The notes beneath the pieces were generated by a model. The model saw nothing but the letters and a program-made list of their open reading frames with translations, searched no databases and was not told the DNA's origin. The position numbers and the translations under genes were made by a program. This document shows positions 18,818 through 28,227 of a DNA stretch of 64,000 nucleotides, one piece after another (positions within the stretch are counted from its first letter, which is position 1; every line of letters starts with the position of its first letter). Source of the DNA: Massilibacteroides vaginae (GTDB lineage Bacteria > Bacteroidota > Bacteroidia > Bacteroidales > Tannerellaceae). The stretch spans positions 394,263-458,262 of the forward strand of contig NZ_FXDJ01000009.1 of NCBI RefSeq assembly GCF_900178525.1, in the 5' to 3' direction.

Positions 18818-20587
18818 ATGGGAGAAATAATGCCCAAACAGAAAAAACGAATCTCTTTTAGTTTACGACTCTTTTGGTCGGTTTTCGCGATTTTTCTGGC
18901 GTTTATTACCTGTTTCCTGATCTTCCAGTATCAACGCGAACGTGAGTTTGCGCAAGAAAAGCTGAATATTGTACTAACCAACTACAACCACCAGCTTTTT
19001 TACCGCCTCTCACAAACAGACAATCAGGAAAAAACAATCAAAGACTTTACGCAGGAGATACCGCAACATGATATTCGTATTACGATCATCTCGCCCGAGG
19101 GAAAGGTTGCTTTTGACAATAGCGGTGCTGAAAATCTCGACAATCATAACAACCGCGCGGAAGTTCGCAAAGCACGGTCCGGCAAAGAAGGCTACTCCGT
19201 GCGCTCTTCCGGTTCCACAGGCAAACGTTATTTTTATTCCGCCAGTAATATCGACGGATATATCTACCGCACCGCGCTTCCGTATGATATGTATGTGAAA
19301 GATGTGTTGACAATCAACTTTGACTTCATCTACTTCATGTTATTCATGACGTTGTTGTTCTTTTTCGTTCTTTCGCGCTTTACATTTAGTATAGGGAAAA
19401 CAATTTCAAAATTGCGTGACTTTGCGCTGAATGTGGATACCGATCATATTTCGGAGGTAAGATACACCTTTCCGGATGACGAACTGGGTGATATTTCGCA
19501 AAACATCATCACGCTTTATCAACAACAACAAAAGGCCAAAGACGAGGTGTCCATGGAACGGGAAAAGCTGATCAAGCATTTTCAGTATTCCAAAGAAGGG
19601 TTTGCCATGTTTACCGCCGATGGTAGGGAAATTCTGTCCAACAACCTTTTTATTCAATACCTCAACCTGATTTCAGACACGCGAATCGATCAAACAGAAG
19701 GCGCGCTGGGTATAGAGGAACTTAAACCGATCGCACATTTTCTGAATTCGAACATACATAATCCGAACAGAAAAAAGCAAGTACTTCCCGAGTCTGTAAC
19801 GATTGATAAAGAGGGTAAAATATTTCTGATCGAGTGCATCCTTTTCTTAGACAACACCTACGAACTTTCCATTAACGATATTTCCCGGCAGGAAGAAGAA
19901 ACGCGCATGAAACGGCAACTTACACAAAACATAGCGCATGAACTGAAAACTCCTGTAAGCAGTATACAAGGTTATCTTGAAACAATCATATTAAACCCCG
20001 GTCTGTCTGAAGAAAAGAAACGTTTCTTTATTGACCGGTGCTATTCACAGAGCAGCCGACTAACGGATTTGCTACGGGATATTTCCGTACTCAACCGGCT
20101 GGACGAGGCTTCGGATATGTTTGAACTGTCCGAAATCAACATCGCCCGACTTATCGGCGAGATACAAAAGGAATGCTCCAAGGAAATGGATGAGAAAAAG
20201 ATTAGCGCAGAAGCTATTTTGCCCGGCAACCCCAGCGTATACGGCAACTATTCGCTACTTTATTCTATCTTCCGCAACCTGTTCGACAACGCGATTGCTT
20301 ACGCCGGTGAAGAGATCAAAATTACCATTAACTGCTACCGGGAGGATGCTAAATTTTACTATTTCAGTTTCTCCGACAATGGTATAGGGATTGATGAAGA
20401 GCATATCAATCGTATTTTCGAACGTTTCTATCGTGTGGACAAAGGGCGTAGCCGGAAAATCGGAGGTACCGGCTTAGGTCTTTCGATTGTTAAAAACGGC
20501 ATCAACTTTCACAAAGGACACATCTACGCCAAAAGCAGTCCCGGAAAAGGCGTAACTTTCTTCTTTACGATCAAAAAAAGGGTGTAA
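18818..20587 (+). CDS. PhoR-like sensor histidine kinase
   Basis: A 589-residue inner membrane kinase. TM1 is near residues 15-35 (LRLFWSVFAIFLAFITCFLIF), the periplasmic sensor covers about 36-165, and TM2 is near 166-190 (FIYFMLFMTLLFFFVLS). A PAS-like region follows (about 245-350), then HisKA with QNIAHELKTPVSS (His near 372) and a HATPase with DNAIAYAGEE, FSDNGIGI and GGTGLGLSIVKNG. The upstream response regulator is its evident partner. The start could also be the ATG at 18830 (PKQKKRISFSL). The 3' end faces the convergent pgl gene across repeat copy 2. Confidence 0.93.
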   Translation: MGEIMPKQKKRISFSLRLFWSVFAIFLAFITCFLIFQYQREREFAQEKLNIVLTNYNHQLFYRLSQTDNQEKTIKDFTQEIPQHDIRITIISPEGKVAFDNSGAENLDNHNNRAEVRKARSGKEGYSVRSSGSTGKRYFYSASNIDGYIYRTALPYDMYVKDVLTINFDFIYFMLFMTLLFFFVLSRFTFSIGKTISKLRDFALNVDTDHISEVRYTFPDDELGDISQNIITLYQQQQKAKDEVSMEREKLIKHFQYSKEGFAMFTADGREILSNNLFIQYLNLISDTRIDQTEGALGIEELKPIAHFLNSNIHNPNRKKQVLPESVTIDKEGKIFLIECILFLDNTYELSINDISRQEEETRMKRQLTQNIAHELKTPVSSIQGYLETIILNPGLSEEKKRFFIDRCYSQSSRLTDLLRDISVLNRLDEASDMFELSEINIARLIGEIQKECSKEMDEKKISAEAILPGNPSVYGNYSLLYSIFRNLFDNAIAYAGEEIKITINCYREDAKFYYFSFSDNGIGIDEEHINRIFERFYRVDKGRSRKIGGTGLGLSIVKNGINFHKGHIYAKSSPGKGVTFFFTIKKRV

Positions 20588-20632
20588 AAACCCGGTTTTC
20601 GAAAGCCTTGAAAATCAGGCTATGTAGAGGCT

Positions 20633-20710
20633 GAAAAACATAAAGGTTATTTTTCGAAATATATCCTTTATTTTTCGAAAAATAACCTTTATGTTTTTAA
20701 AGACATTACT
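20633..20710. repeat. Dispersed phased repeat, copy 2
   Basis: Three sites: ATAAAGG at 20640, CCTTTAT at 20665 and 20686. The last two are 21 bp apart; the inverted pair have centres 25 bp apart, as in copy 1. The array lies between the convergent histidine kinase and pgl genes. Flanks are less conserved (AATCAGG before, CATTACTATG after), so orientation is unclear. Confidence 0.75.
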
Positions 20711-20723
20711 ATGTCTTTTTTTT

Positions 20724-21425
20724 CTATAAATATTCGGTATAGAGCGTTACATCTGTAGCCTTGGAAACAACATAGATGGCAGGGGTGGGATGTTTAGTAT
20801 AATCCGACTCTTCCAATGCCGAAATAACAGCACTTTTACCCGAACCTAAAACCGGCACAAGCAATGGCGTATCGTTCAGAATCACAGGTCCGGTCATCGT
20901 TACCCGAATCTGTCCGCTTTCGGGATGGGCAGCCGTGGCATAGCTTCGCGGGTCTGTAAGCAAGGGCATTGTATGCGGAAAAATCGATGCGGTATGCAAA
21001 TCGTTTCCTACACCCAGAATTATACAGTCAAACCGAGGCTTGCCGTTGTTTATGGAAACAGCCCCTTCTACCTCTGCCGCATAACGCACCGCCTCCCCTT
21101 CCGGTTCGTTTTCACCCTGAATACGATGAATGTGTTTTCCAGCGATATTCAACGGCTCGAACAGTAAACGCCGGGCATGTCCGTAGTTACTGTCCGGACT
21201 ATCCGGTGCCACGCAGCGTTCGTCTACCCAATAAAAGTGCAAACGCCCCCAATCCAAAGTATCTTCATACTCGCTAACCCAAAGGTCATACATCTGCTTA
21301 GCAGTTTCGCCACCTGAAAGTGCCAGGTTGAAGCGTCGTTCAGCCTTTGCTTCCATAAGGGCAATAAGATGGGCAGTCAATGCTCTGAGTGCTTCCTGTC
21401 CGGTAGTATGCTTTTCAGTTTTCAT
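20724..21425 (-). CDS. pgl: 6-phosphogluconolactonase
   Basis: A 233-residue lactonase of the oxidative pentose phosphate pathway, converting 6-phosphogluconolactone to 6-phosphogluconate. Motifs of the NagB/RpiA-like family are present: NLALSGGETAKQMYDLW, WVDERCVAPDSPDSNYGHA and GVGNDLHTASIFP (the family usually has G-x-D-G-H, so the Gly-to-Leu change is slightly unusual). The ATG at 21425 sits 11 bp after the zwf stop and was preferred over an upstream in-frame ATG that lies inside zwf. It is the last gene of the gnd-zwf-pgl operon. Confidence 0.93.
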   Translation of the reverse strand: MKTEKHTTGQEALRALTAHLIALMEAKAERRFNLALSGGETAKQMYDLWVSEYEDTLDWGRLHFYWVDERCVAPDSPDSNYGHARRLLFEPLNIAGKHIHRIQGENEPEGEAVRYAAEVEGAVSINNGKPRFDCIILGVGNDLHTASIFPHTMPLLTDPRSYATAAHPESGQIRVTMTGPVILNDTPLLVPVLGSGKSAVISALEESDYTKHPTPAIYVVSKATDVTLYTEYL

Positions 21426-21436
21426 ATTATTTTGAA

Positions 21437-22903
21437 TTAAAAATGACATCCACAATCCGAGTCCGGGGTAGCACCCAACCGAAACGTTTCTTTCGGACCG
21501 TTTGATCCCGGTTCGTACGGAAAGAGTCCTTCCACTCCTTTATTTTTCCAATGTTGCAAAATAGGATCGATAAACTTCCAACTTGCTTCGAGGGCGTCGC
21601 TACGGGCGTAAAGAGTAGAATCGCCCAACATGGCATCCAACAGCAGTCGCTCGTAAGCATCCGGCAAAGAAGCCGAAGCCAACGAATCATAACGGAAGTC
21701 CATACCCACTTGTTTTACCTTGAAGCCTGCCCCCGGCATCTTCAGTCCGAAGCGCAGTGTAATACTCTCATCCGGTTGTATGCGGATAACCAAGCGGTTG
21801 CACGATCCTCCGGAACACTGACCTACAAAAAGCGTATGCGGTGTTGAGCGGAAATTTATGATTACTTCCGAAGTTTTAGCCGGCAGTTTCTTTCCTGTAA
21901 AGAAATAGAACGGAACGCCGCTCCAACGCCAGTTATCGATGAAGAATTTCATACCAACGTAAGTTTCCGTCTCCGAGTTCGGATTCACATTTTCCTCTTT
22001 ACGATACCCCTCATACTGTCCGCGAACCACCATGTCGTCCATTTCCCACTTTTCGTAATGACGCACCGCGCGGAATACTTTTACAATTTCATCTCGTATC
22101 GGTTCCGGGTCGAACACCGAAGGCGATTCCATAGCCACAAAAGACATTAACTGCATCAGGTGGTTTTGTATCATATCTTTCATTGCCCCGACAGTATCGT
22201 AGTATCCACCCCGTTTTTCAACACCAAGTGTTTCAGCAGCGGAGATTTCGATCGAGTCGATATAATTTCTATTCCACAACGGTTCGAAAATACCATTCGA
22301 AAAACGGAGAACCAAAATATTCTGTACTGTTTCCTTCCCCAGGTAATGGTCTATACGATAAATCTCCTCTTCCTTAAATATACTACGGAGGTGTTCATTC
22401 AGCGCGCGAGCCGATTCATAGCTTGTACCGAACGGTTTTTCAACAACAATGCGGCGATACCCGGTTTTGTCGGCCGCGCGATGCATCCGGTTATCCTTCA
22501 AACATTGCGGAATAACTTCATACATGGACGGCGGCGTGGCCAGGTAGTACACAACCTTATCCGGAAGGTCTTCCTGCTCACGAAGTTCTTTCAGGCGTTT
22601 CTTCAACGTCGGATACTCCGTTGTGTCTGACGAATTAAAAGCAACATAGTAAACGTGCTTCAAAAAGTTGTCCAGCGTAGCTTCGTCCAGGTTCTTCTTT
22701 TGAACAGAAGGCAGGAGATGGTTGCGTTGTTGTTCACGAAACTCTTCGTCCGTATAAGCCGTTCGAGAAGCACCTAATATAACCAACCGGTCGGGCAGCA
22801 GTCCGCGCAAAAATAGTTCGTAAAGAGAAGGCAGGAGCTTACGACCCGTTAAGTCGCCCGAAGCTCCGAATATAACAAGTATTTGATTATCTGCTTTTAT
22901 CAT
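21437..22903 (-). CDS. zwf: Glucose-6-phosphate 1-dehydrogenase
   Basis: A 488-residue NADP-dependent dehydrogenase that opens the oxidative pentose phosphate pathway. The Rossmann motif VIFGASGDLTGRKLLPSLY is at the N-terminus, and the active-site signature RIDHYLGKETVQN is intact. EKPFGTSYESA is also present. Length is standard. It sits 11 bp after gnd and 11 bp before pgl, so the three oxidative-branch enzymes are one transcription unit with very tight spacing. Confidence 0.97.
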   Translation of the reverse strand: MIKADNQILVIFGASGDLTGRKLLPSLYELFLRGLLPDRLVILGASRTAYTDEEFREQQRNHLLPSVQKKNLDEATLDNFLKHVYYVAFNSSDTTEYPTLKKRLKELREQEDLPDKVVYYLATPPSMYEVIPQCLKDNRMHRAADKTGYRRIVVEKPFGTSYESARALNEHLRSIFKEEEIYRIDHYLGKETVQNILVLRFSNGIFEPLWNRNYIDSIEISAAETLGVEKRGGYYDTVGAMKDMIQNHLMQLMSFVAMESPSVFDPEPIRDEIVKVFRAVRHYEKWEMDDMVVRGQYEGYRKEENVNPNSETETYVGMKFFIDNWRWSGVPFYFFTGKKLPAKTSEVIINFRSTPHTLFVGQCSGGSCNRLVIRIQPDESITLRFGLKMPGAGFKVKQVGMDFRYDSLASASLPDAYERLLLDAMLGDSTLYARSDALEASWKFIDPILQHWKNKGVEGLFPYEPGSNGPKETFRLGATPDSDCGCHF

Positions 22904-22914
22904 TTCACTATCAT

Positions 22915-24369
22915 TTATACATTATACGTTCCCGAAACTGTCTTTCCACCTTTACCGGTCCAGTCGGTATGGAAAAACTTACCGGGCTCGCTATCCACAC
23001 GTTCGTAGGTATGAGCTCCGAAATAATCACGCTGCGCCTGTATCAGATTAGCAGCCGAGTGCAACGTGCGTAGTCCGTCAAAGTAACTCAACGCCGCGCT
23101 CATGGAAGGCAACGCGATACCGCTCAGTGCTCCTTCGGCCACTACCTTTCTCAGTGAAGGCATTGCCGCTTCTATCTTACCCTGAAAGAAAGCGTCAAAC
23201 AACAAATTCTCCAACGAAGGATTCTTTCGGTAAGCTTCCGTAATTTTATTCAGGAAAGCAGAACGGATAATGCAACCCTTTCGCCAAATACTTGCGATTG
23301 AACCGTAATCCAGTTCCCATTCGTAATGTGCCGAAGCACGACTCATCAAGGAAAATCCTTGTGCGTATGAAATCAATTTAGCAGCATAAAGCGCTTGCTC
23401 CACATCCGTTTCAGTAATCAAACTGTCGTTTGCTGTAGGAGCAGCGTATATCGAAGAAGCCTTCTTCCTTTCGTCCGCAAGCGCGGAAAGCAAACGGGCG
23501 TAAACCGCTTCGGTGATCAGCGTCAGCGGATCGTTTTCGTTCAATGCCGTAATGGCACTCCATTTACCGGTACCTTTTTGCCCGGCAACGTCACGTATTT
23601 TATCAAGCAGATGCGTACCGTCTTCATCACGATAACGAAGGATAGCCGCCGTAATCTCCACCAGAAAACTATCAAGATCACCTTTGTTCCATTTTTCAAA
23701 CACACCGGCCAAGGCATCATTATCCAAACCTTTGCGATGTTTCAACACGGCATAAGCCTCGGTGATCAACTGCATATCGCCGTATTCGATCCCGTTATGA
23801 ACCATCTTCACAAAATGTCCGGCACCGCCTTTTCCCATCCACTGGCAACAAGGCGCGCCATCATCCGCTTTCGCGGCTATCCCCTGAAGCACATCCTTCA
23901 CCAAAGGCCAAGCATCAACAGCTCCCCCGGGCATAATCGACGGACCGTTCAAGGCGCCCTCTTCACCACCCGAAACGCCGGATCCAACGAAGTAGAAGCC
24001 TTTACTTTCCAAGTATTTCACACGGCGTTCCGTATCGGGAAAATCTGAATTACCTCCATCAATCACCACATCACCGGGAGATAAATAAGGTATTAATTGT
24101 TCGATCAGCTCATCTACCGGCGAACCGGCTTTAACCATCATCATTATTTTGCGTGGCTTCGCTATAGAATTAACAAATTCGTCAATAGAATGCGTACCAA
24201 TGAAATTTTTGCCTTTAGCACGTCCGTTAATAAAACGGTCAACAACGCCCTCTTCTCCCGGAAAATTCCGATTAAATACGGAGACCGTAAAACCTTTACT
24301 TTCCATATTCAACGCCAGGTTTTCGCCCATCACGGCAAGTCCGATCAATCCTACATTTGAAGTCTTCAT
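22915..24369 (-). CDS. gnd: 6-phosphogluconate dehydrogenase, decarboxylating
   Basis: A 484-residue homodimeric enzyme converting 6-phosphogluconate to ribulose 5-phosphate, CO2 and NADPH. The N-terminal Rossmann fold has GLIGLAVMGENLALNM with FNRN (NADP preference). The catalytic region has GSGVSGGEEGALNGPSIMPGG and the Lys/Asn-containing KMVHNGIEYGDMQLI. The C-terminal helical domain is complete. It is the first gene of gnd-zwf-pgl. The 137-bp region to the divergent SLC13 gene must hold its promoter, but I see no good -7 box on this strand. Confidence 0.97.
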   Translation of the reverse strand: MKTSNVGLIGLAVMGENLALNMESKGFTVSVFNRNFPGEEGVVDRFINGRAKGKNFIGTHSIDEFVNSIAKPRKIMMMVKAGSPVDELIEQLIPYLSPGDVVIDGGNSDFPDTERRVKYLESKGFYFVGSGVSGGEEGALNGPSIMPGGAVDAWPLVKDVLQGIAAKADDGAPCCQWMGKGGAGHFVKMVHNGIEYGDMQLITEAYAVLKHRKGLDNDALAGVFEKWNKGDLDSFLVEITAAILRYRDEDGTHLLDKIRDVAGQKGTGKWSAITALNENDPLTLITEAVYARLLSALADERKKASSIYAAPTANDSLITETDVEQALYAAKLISYAQGFSLMSRASAHYEWELDYGSIASIWRKGCIIRSAFLNKITEAYRKNPSLENLLFDAFFQGKIEAAMPSLRKVVAEGALSGIALPSMSAALSYFDGLRTLHSAANLIQAQRDYFGAHTYERVDSEPGKFFHTDWTGKGGKTVSGTYNV

Positions 24370-24384
24370 AAACTCACTATTCTA

Positions 24385-24414
24385 TTTATGTTATTTATAT
24401 TATTCTTATCTTTG
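24385..24414 (+). promoter_or_regulatory. Candidate promoter of the SLC13 transporter gene
   Basis: TTTA (24385-24388), 18 nt, TATCTTTG (24407-24414). The predicted leader is about 85 nt. Confidence 0.5.
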
Positions 24415-24506
24415 TTCAAAAAAAATCAACAGTTAAAGGTACATATTAGTTTTTAGTCCAAACCAAATAGCGTCAATAACTTTCATCTATTAATTAATTA
24501 ACATTT

Positions 24507-26369
24507 ATGATAACGACACTTATCATTCTCGCTTTGTCGATGATCTTTTTCATACATGGAAAGATTCGTGCCGACATCGTCGCTCTATGCGCATTAGTTC
24601 TTTTGATGGTTTTTAACATCCTAACCCCCGATGAAGCTTTATCCGGTTTCTCCAACTCAGTTGTAATCATGATGATCGGATTATTTGTTGTTGGTGGTGC
24701 CATTTTCAAAACAGGCCTCGCAAAAATGATCAGTAGCCGTTTGCTGCAACTTGCCGGTAAAAGCGAATTAAAACTACTTATTCTCATCATGGTGGTAACC
24801 GCTTCTATCGGAGCCTTTGTAAGTAATACAGGAACAGTGGCACTCATGCTTCCAATCGTTGTAAGTATGGCAGTAGGTGCCGGAATAAGTCCAAGTCGCC
24901 TGCTAATGCCTTTAGCCTTCGCCAGCAGCTTAGGGATAGCAACCCTGATCAGTACCCCTCCTAACTTGGTGGTACACGGTGCTCTGTTAGATGCCGGCTA
25001 TAAAGGATTGTCATTCTTTTCATTTACGCCGGTAGGTATTATCTGTCTTGTCGTGGGTATCCTGATGATGATTCCGATGAGTAAATGGTTTTTAGACAAG
25101 AAAGACCATAAACCAAAAGAAAACACAGGCAAAGCCAAAACACAAGATGAATTGATCAAGAAATATCAACTTTCAGAAAATCTATTCCGTATCTGTGTAA
25201 CCCGGAATTCACCGGTTTGCGATCACAAACTTCAGGAACTCAATATCACGCAAAGATTTAATATTACGATTCTTGAAATAAGAAGGAAATCGTCTACTAC
25301 CGGACGATTCATGAAAACGGTTGATCAACGGTTGGCCGGTCCTGATACCGAAATAAAAGAGAATGATATACTGTATGTGTTCGGCGAATTTGAAAATGTG
25401 GAAAAATTCGTAGAAGACAACAGCCTGGAACTAACGGATGTAACAGTTACAGAATTCTCCGGCGAATCATCTAATGAGAAATTAAGCGTACGTGAGATCG
25501 GTATCGCGGAAGTTCTTGTGCTTGCCGAATCAACATTAGTAAACAAAGCGGTTAAAGAATCCGGATTCAGGGATGATTATTCGGTAAACATCTTGGGTGT
25601 GGAACGCCGTGGAGAATACATGCTAAATGATGTTAAGGATGTAAAGATACACCCGGGAGACGTAATCCTGATACAAGGAAGCTGGGACAATATCACGCGA
25701 TTAAGTAAAAATCAAACGGATTGGATCGTTTTAGGACAACCGCTCGAAGAAGCTGCAAAAGTAACCCTCGACTATAAAGCTCCCGTTGCCGCGGCAATCA
25801 TGCTTCTGATGGTTGCCATCATGGTGTTCGACTTCATCCCCATTCCCGGTGTTGCCGCGGTTATTATTGCCGCGATCCTGATGGTACTGACCGGCTGTTT
25901 CAAGAATGTGGAAGAAGCCTATAAAACAATTAACTGGGAAAGTATCGTGCTGATCGGAGCCATGCTTCCTATGTCGCTCGCGTTACAGAAAACAGGAGTA
26001 TCTTCGTTTATATCGGAACAGTTAGTAACGCAGTTAGGAGGACACAGTCCGATGCTGCTGCTTGCGGGAATCTATCTGACTACTTCGGCTTTGACTTTAT
26101 TCATCAGCAACACAGCTACAGCGGTATTGCTCGCTCCTATTGCCATGCAATCGGCACAGGCCATGGACACAAGCCCATATCCTTATCTGATTGCCGTAGC
26201 CGTATCAGCCAGTATGTGTTTTGCATCTCCTTTTTCAACACCACCCAACGCGTTGGTTATGACGGCCGGTAAATACACATTTATGGATTATGTAAAAGTA
26301 GGACTCCCACTGCAGATTGTGATGGCAATTATCATGATACTGGTTCTTCCTTTACTATATCCTTTTTAA
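24507..26369 (+). CDS. SLC13 family permease with two TrkA-C domains
   Basis: A 620-residue inner membrane transporter. It begins with hydrophobic helices (TTLIILALSMIFFIHG), carries SNTGTVALMLP and STPPNLVVHG in the first half, and repeats the theme in the second half (FISNTATAVLLAP; FSTPPNALVMTAG), as expected for the inverted repeat of the DASS/SLC13 fold. Two soluble TrkA-C (RCK_C) domains lie between the halves (about residues 220-410). Members carry dicarboxylates, sulfate or other anions with Na+; the substrate cannot be told here. It stands alone, divergent from gnd. Confidence 0.9.
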   Translation: MITTLIILALSMIFFIHGKIRADIVALCALVLLMVFNILTPDEALSGFSNSVVIMMIGLFVVGGAIFKTGLAKMISSRLLQLAGKSELKLLILIMVVTASIGAFVSNTGTVALMLPIVVSMAVGAGISPSRLLMPLAFASSLGIATLISTPPNLVVHGALLDAGYKGLSFFSFTPVGIICLVVGILMMIPMSKWFLDKKDHKPKENTGKAKTQDELIKKYQLSENLFRICVTRNSPVCDHKLQELNITQRFNITILEIRRKSSTTGRFMKTVDQRLAGPDTEIKENDILYVFGEFENVEKFVEDNSLELTDVTVTEFSGESSNEKLSVREIGIAEVLVLAESTLVNKAVKESGFRDDYSVNILGVERRGEYMLNDVKDVKIHPGDVILIQGSWDNITRLSKNQTDWIVLGQPLEEAAKVTLDYKAPVAAAIMLLMVAIMVFDFIPIPGVAAVIIAAILMVLTGCFKNVEEAYKTINWESIVLIGAMLPMSLALQKTGVSSFISEQLVTQLGGHSPMLLLAGIYLTTSALTLFISNTATAVLLAPIAMQSAQAMDTSPYPYLIAVAVSASMCFASPFSTPPNALVMTAGKYTFMDYVKVGLPLQIVMAIIMILVLPLLYPF

Positions 26370-26429
26370 ACAAAAGGGTTCCTTTAGTAGTTGTATAAAG
26401 GAATTGTTAGTAATCGAAAGGAAATTAGA

Positions 26430-27389
26430 ATGGTATCGTTTAAACCCATAACTATAGACGATAAAGACATAATCACGTCTTATACGTTTAATAGCATTTA
26501 TCGTAATTGTGATTTTTCATTTGCAAATATGTGTAGCTGGCGTTTTCTGTACGACAGCGAATATGCATTATCAGGCGGTTTTTTACTCATCCGGTTTTGG
26601 ATTGAGGAAAAAAGCCGCCTGGCTTATATGTTCCCCATCGGAAACGGAGATTTAAAACAAGCGATCTGCACTATTGAAAAAGATTCTCTTGCTAACGGAC
26701 ATCCGTTATTATTACTCGGTGTATCTCCGGAAGCAAAAGAATTGGCCGACAAAGTATTCCCTGAACAGTTTGTTTACCTTGCTGAGCGGGATTATTTTGA
26801 TTATATCTACCTGCGCGAGGATTTGATTAATCTGCGGGGTAAGAGATTTCAATCCAAACGAAATCACATCAATAATTTCAAGAAATCGTATAACTACACG
26901 TATAAACCGCTTACTCCGGAAATTGTACCCCAATGCTTGGAACTGGAGCGAAAATGGTACAAAAGCAACAATACGGAAGAGGACGGTGAAGAGCTATCCA
27001 ACGAGCGAAGATCAATGACCTATGCTTTGCAGAATTACGAAAAACTTGGAATTATCGGTGGAGCTTTGTATGTTGATGACAAAATAGTAGCTTTCAGCTA
27101 TGGCGCACCCATCAATCAGGATACTTTTGGCGTGCATGTTGAAAAAGCGGATATTAATTTCGACGGTGCTTATGCAGCTATCAATCAGGAATTCGCGGCA
27201 CATATCCCCGAATTTTTCACTTACCTGAACAGAGAAGAAGACCTTGGAATTCCGGGACTACGGAAAGCCAAACTTTCCTATCATCCTACTATTCTTTTGG
27301 AGAAAAACGGAGCTGTTAAGAAACCCGGTAAAGGTTGTTGTGATGAAAAAACAAGAGACAGAGACACTATGGCGTGTATGCTTCTCTGA
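26430..27389 (+). CDS. DUF2156 domain-containing protein
   Basis: A 319-residue soluble protein of the DUF2156 family, which has an acyl-CoA N-acyltransferase-like fold related to the aminoacyl-transferring domain of MprF. Visible features are KPITIDDKDIITSYTF at the start, GKRFQSKRNHINNFKKSY in the middle, and AINQEFAAHIPEFFTYLNREEDLGIPGLRKAK near the end. The ATG at 26430 follows an AAAGGAAA-like purine stretch. The 3' end overlaps the next gene (GNAT) by 47 bp, so the pair are probably translated together. The substrate is unknown. Confidence 0.85.
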   Translation: MVSFKPITIDDKDIITSYTFNSIYRNCDFSFANMCSWRFLYDSEYALSGGFLLIRFWIEEKSRLAYMFPIGNGDLKQAICTIEKDSLANGHPLLLLGVSPEAKELADKVFPEQFVYLAERDYFDYIYLREDLINLRGKRFQSKRNHINNFKKSYNYTYKPLTPEIVPQCLELERKWYKSNNTEEDGEELSNERRSMTYALQNYEKLGIIGGALYVDDKIVAFSYGAPINQDTFGVHVEKADINFDGAYAAINQEFAAHIPEFFTYLNREEDLGIPGLRKAKLSYHPTILLEKNGAVKKPGKGCCDEKTRDRDTMACMLL

Positions 27390-28215
27390 TACGGAAGCGT
27401 TCATTCGTCTGTTTTTCGACGAAGTTTATCAGGAAGAAAATGCGCTTGTAATTGAGAAGCAGGGAGAGATTGTATCTGCCCTGCATCTTATTCCCTACAC
27501 CATGATGCTGAACGAAATGGAGTTTCCCGTATCTTATATTTGTGGTGTAGGAACGCATCCGGATCAACGTGGTAACGGCTTAATGGAACAACTTATGAAA
27601 GAAGCCGAAGAAGAATTGAAGCACAGAAACATTCCGCTTGCTTTTTTAATCCCCGCCGAAGCCTGGTTGTTCGACATCTACAGAAAATACGGGTATAAGG
27701 AGGCTTTCTCTTATTGTTTGGAGACTTATTTACCTCAACCTCTTGCTTTATCTGACTCTATCCATATCTCAGCGGCAGAAACCACAGTACCCGGATTATA
27801 CCCCTATTTTGACAAGAAACTAAGAGAACGTACGGCTTGTGTATTGCATTCGGAAGCAGACTTTACTGTTATCAGGAAAGACCTTGCCATCAGCAAAGGC
27901 CTATTACTTATTGCCAGAGATCTTAACAACAAGGTAGTAGGTATGGCATTCGGAGTACCTGAGGAAGATGGGAAATCAGCTTTTGTTATGGAACTGCTTT
28001 ATGACAATGATTCGGTAAAGGAAAAACTGCTTTACGCAACAGCAAAACAGTTTAATGTTGCGGAAGTAAACTACCAGACTCCGGCAAGCATCAGACCTGC
28101 CCAACTAAAAGGCATGGCTAAAATAATTGACAACCATTTTTTTAAGGATAAGGGAATAGATATTGAGTCGCTATTTAACGACAAACAAGGCTTCATGTCA
28201 TTGATGCTTGACTGA
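27343..28215 (+). CDS. GNAT family N-acetyltransferase
   Basis: A 290-residue protein. The acetyl-CoA-binding motif A is GVGTHPDQRGNGLMEQLMKEAEEEL (Q/R-x-x-G-x-G/A variant), at about residues 80-105. A longer C-terminal half without clear motifs follows, as in Eis-like two-domain GNATs. The ATG at 27343 lies inside the 3' end of the DUF2156 gene; an upstream in-frame start would lengthen the overlap without adding domain sequence. It ends 12 bp from the convergent NtrC-type gene. Confidence 0.83.
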   Translation: MKKQETETLWRVCFSDTEAFIRLFFDEVYQEENALVIEKQGEIVSALHLIPYTMMLNEMEFPVSYICGVGTHPDQRGNGLMEQLMKEAEEELKHRNIPLAFLIPAEAWLFDIYRKYGYKEAFSYCLETYLPQPLALSDSIHISAAETTVPGLYPYFDKKLRERTACVLHSEADFTVIRKDLAISKGLLLIARDLNNKVVGMAFGVPEEDGKSAFVMELLYDNDSVKEKLLYATAKQFNVAEVNYQTPASIRPAQLKGMAKIIDNHFFKDKGIDIESLFNDKQGFMSLMLD

Positions 28216-28227
28216 TACGCAAAAAAT

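Noticed and set aside
18110-20587. Naming the two-component pair rprY/rprX
   Set aside because: The receiver N-terminus and the PAS-containing kinase look more like PhoB/PhoR; I could not support the Rpr name from memory of the sequences.
22160-22630. Long open frames antisense to zwf, gnd and the fimbrial lipoprotein
   Set aside because: They are complementary shadows of well-supported genes and have no family features of their own.
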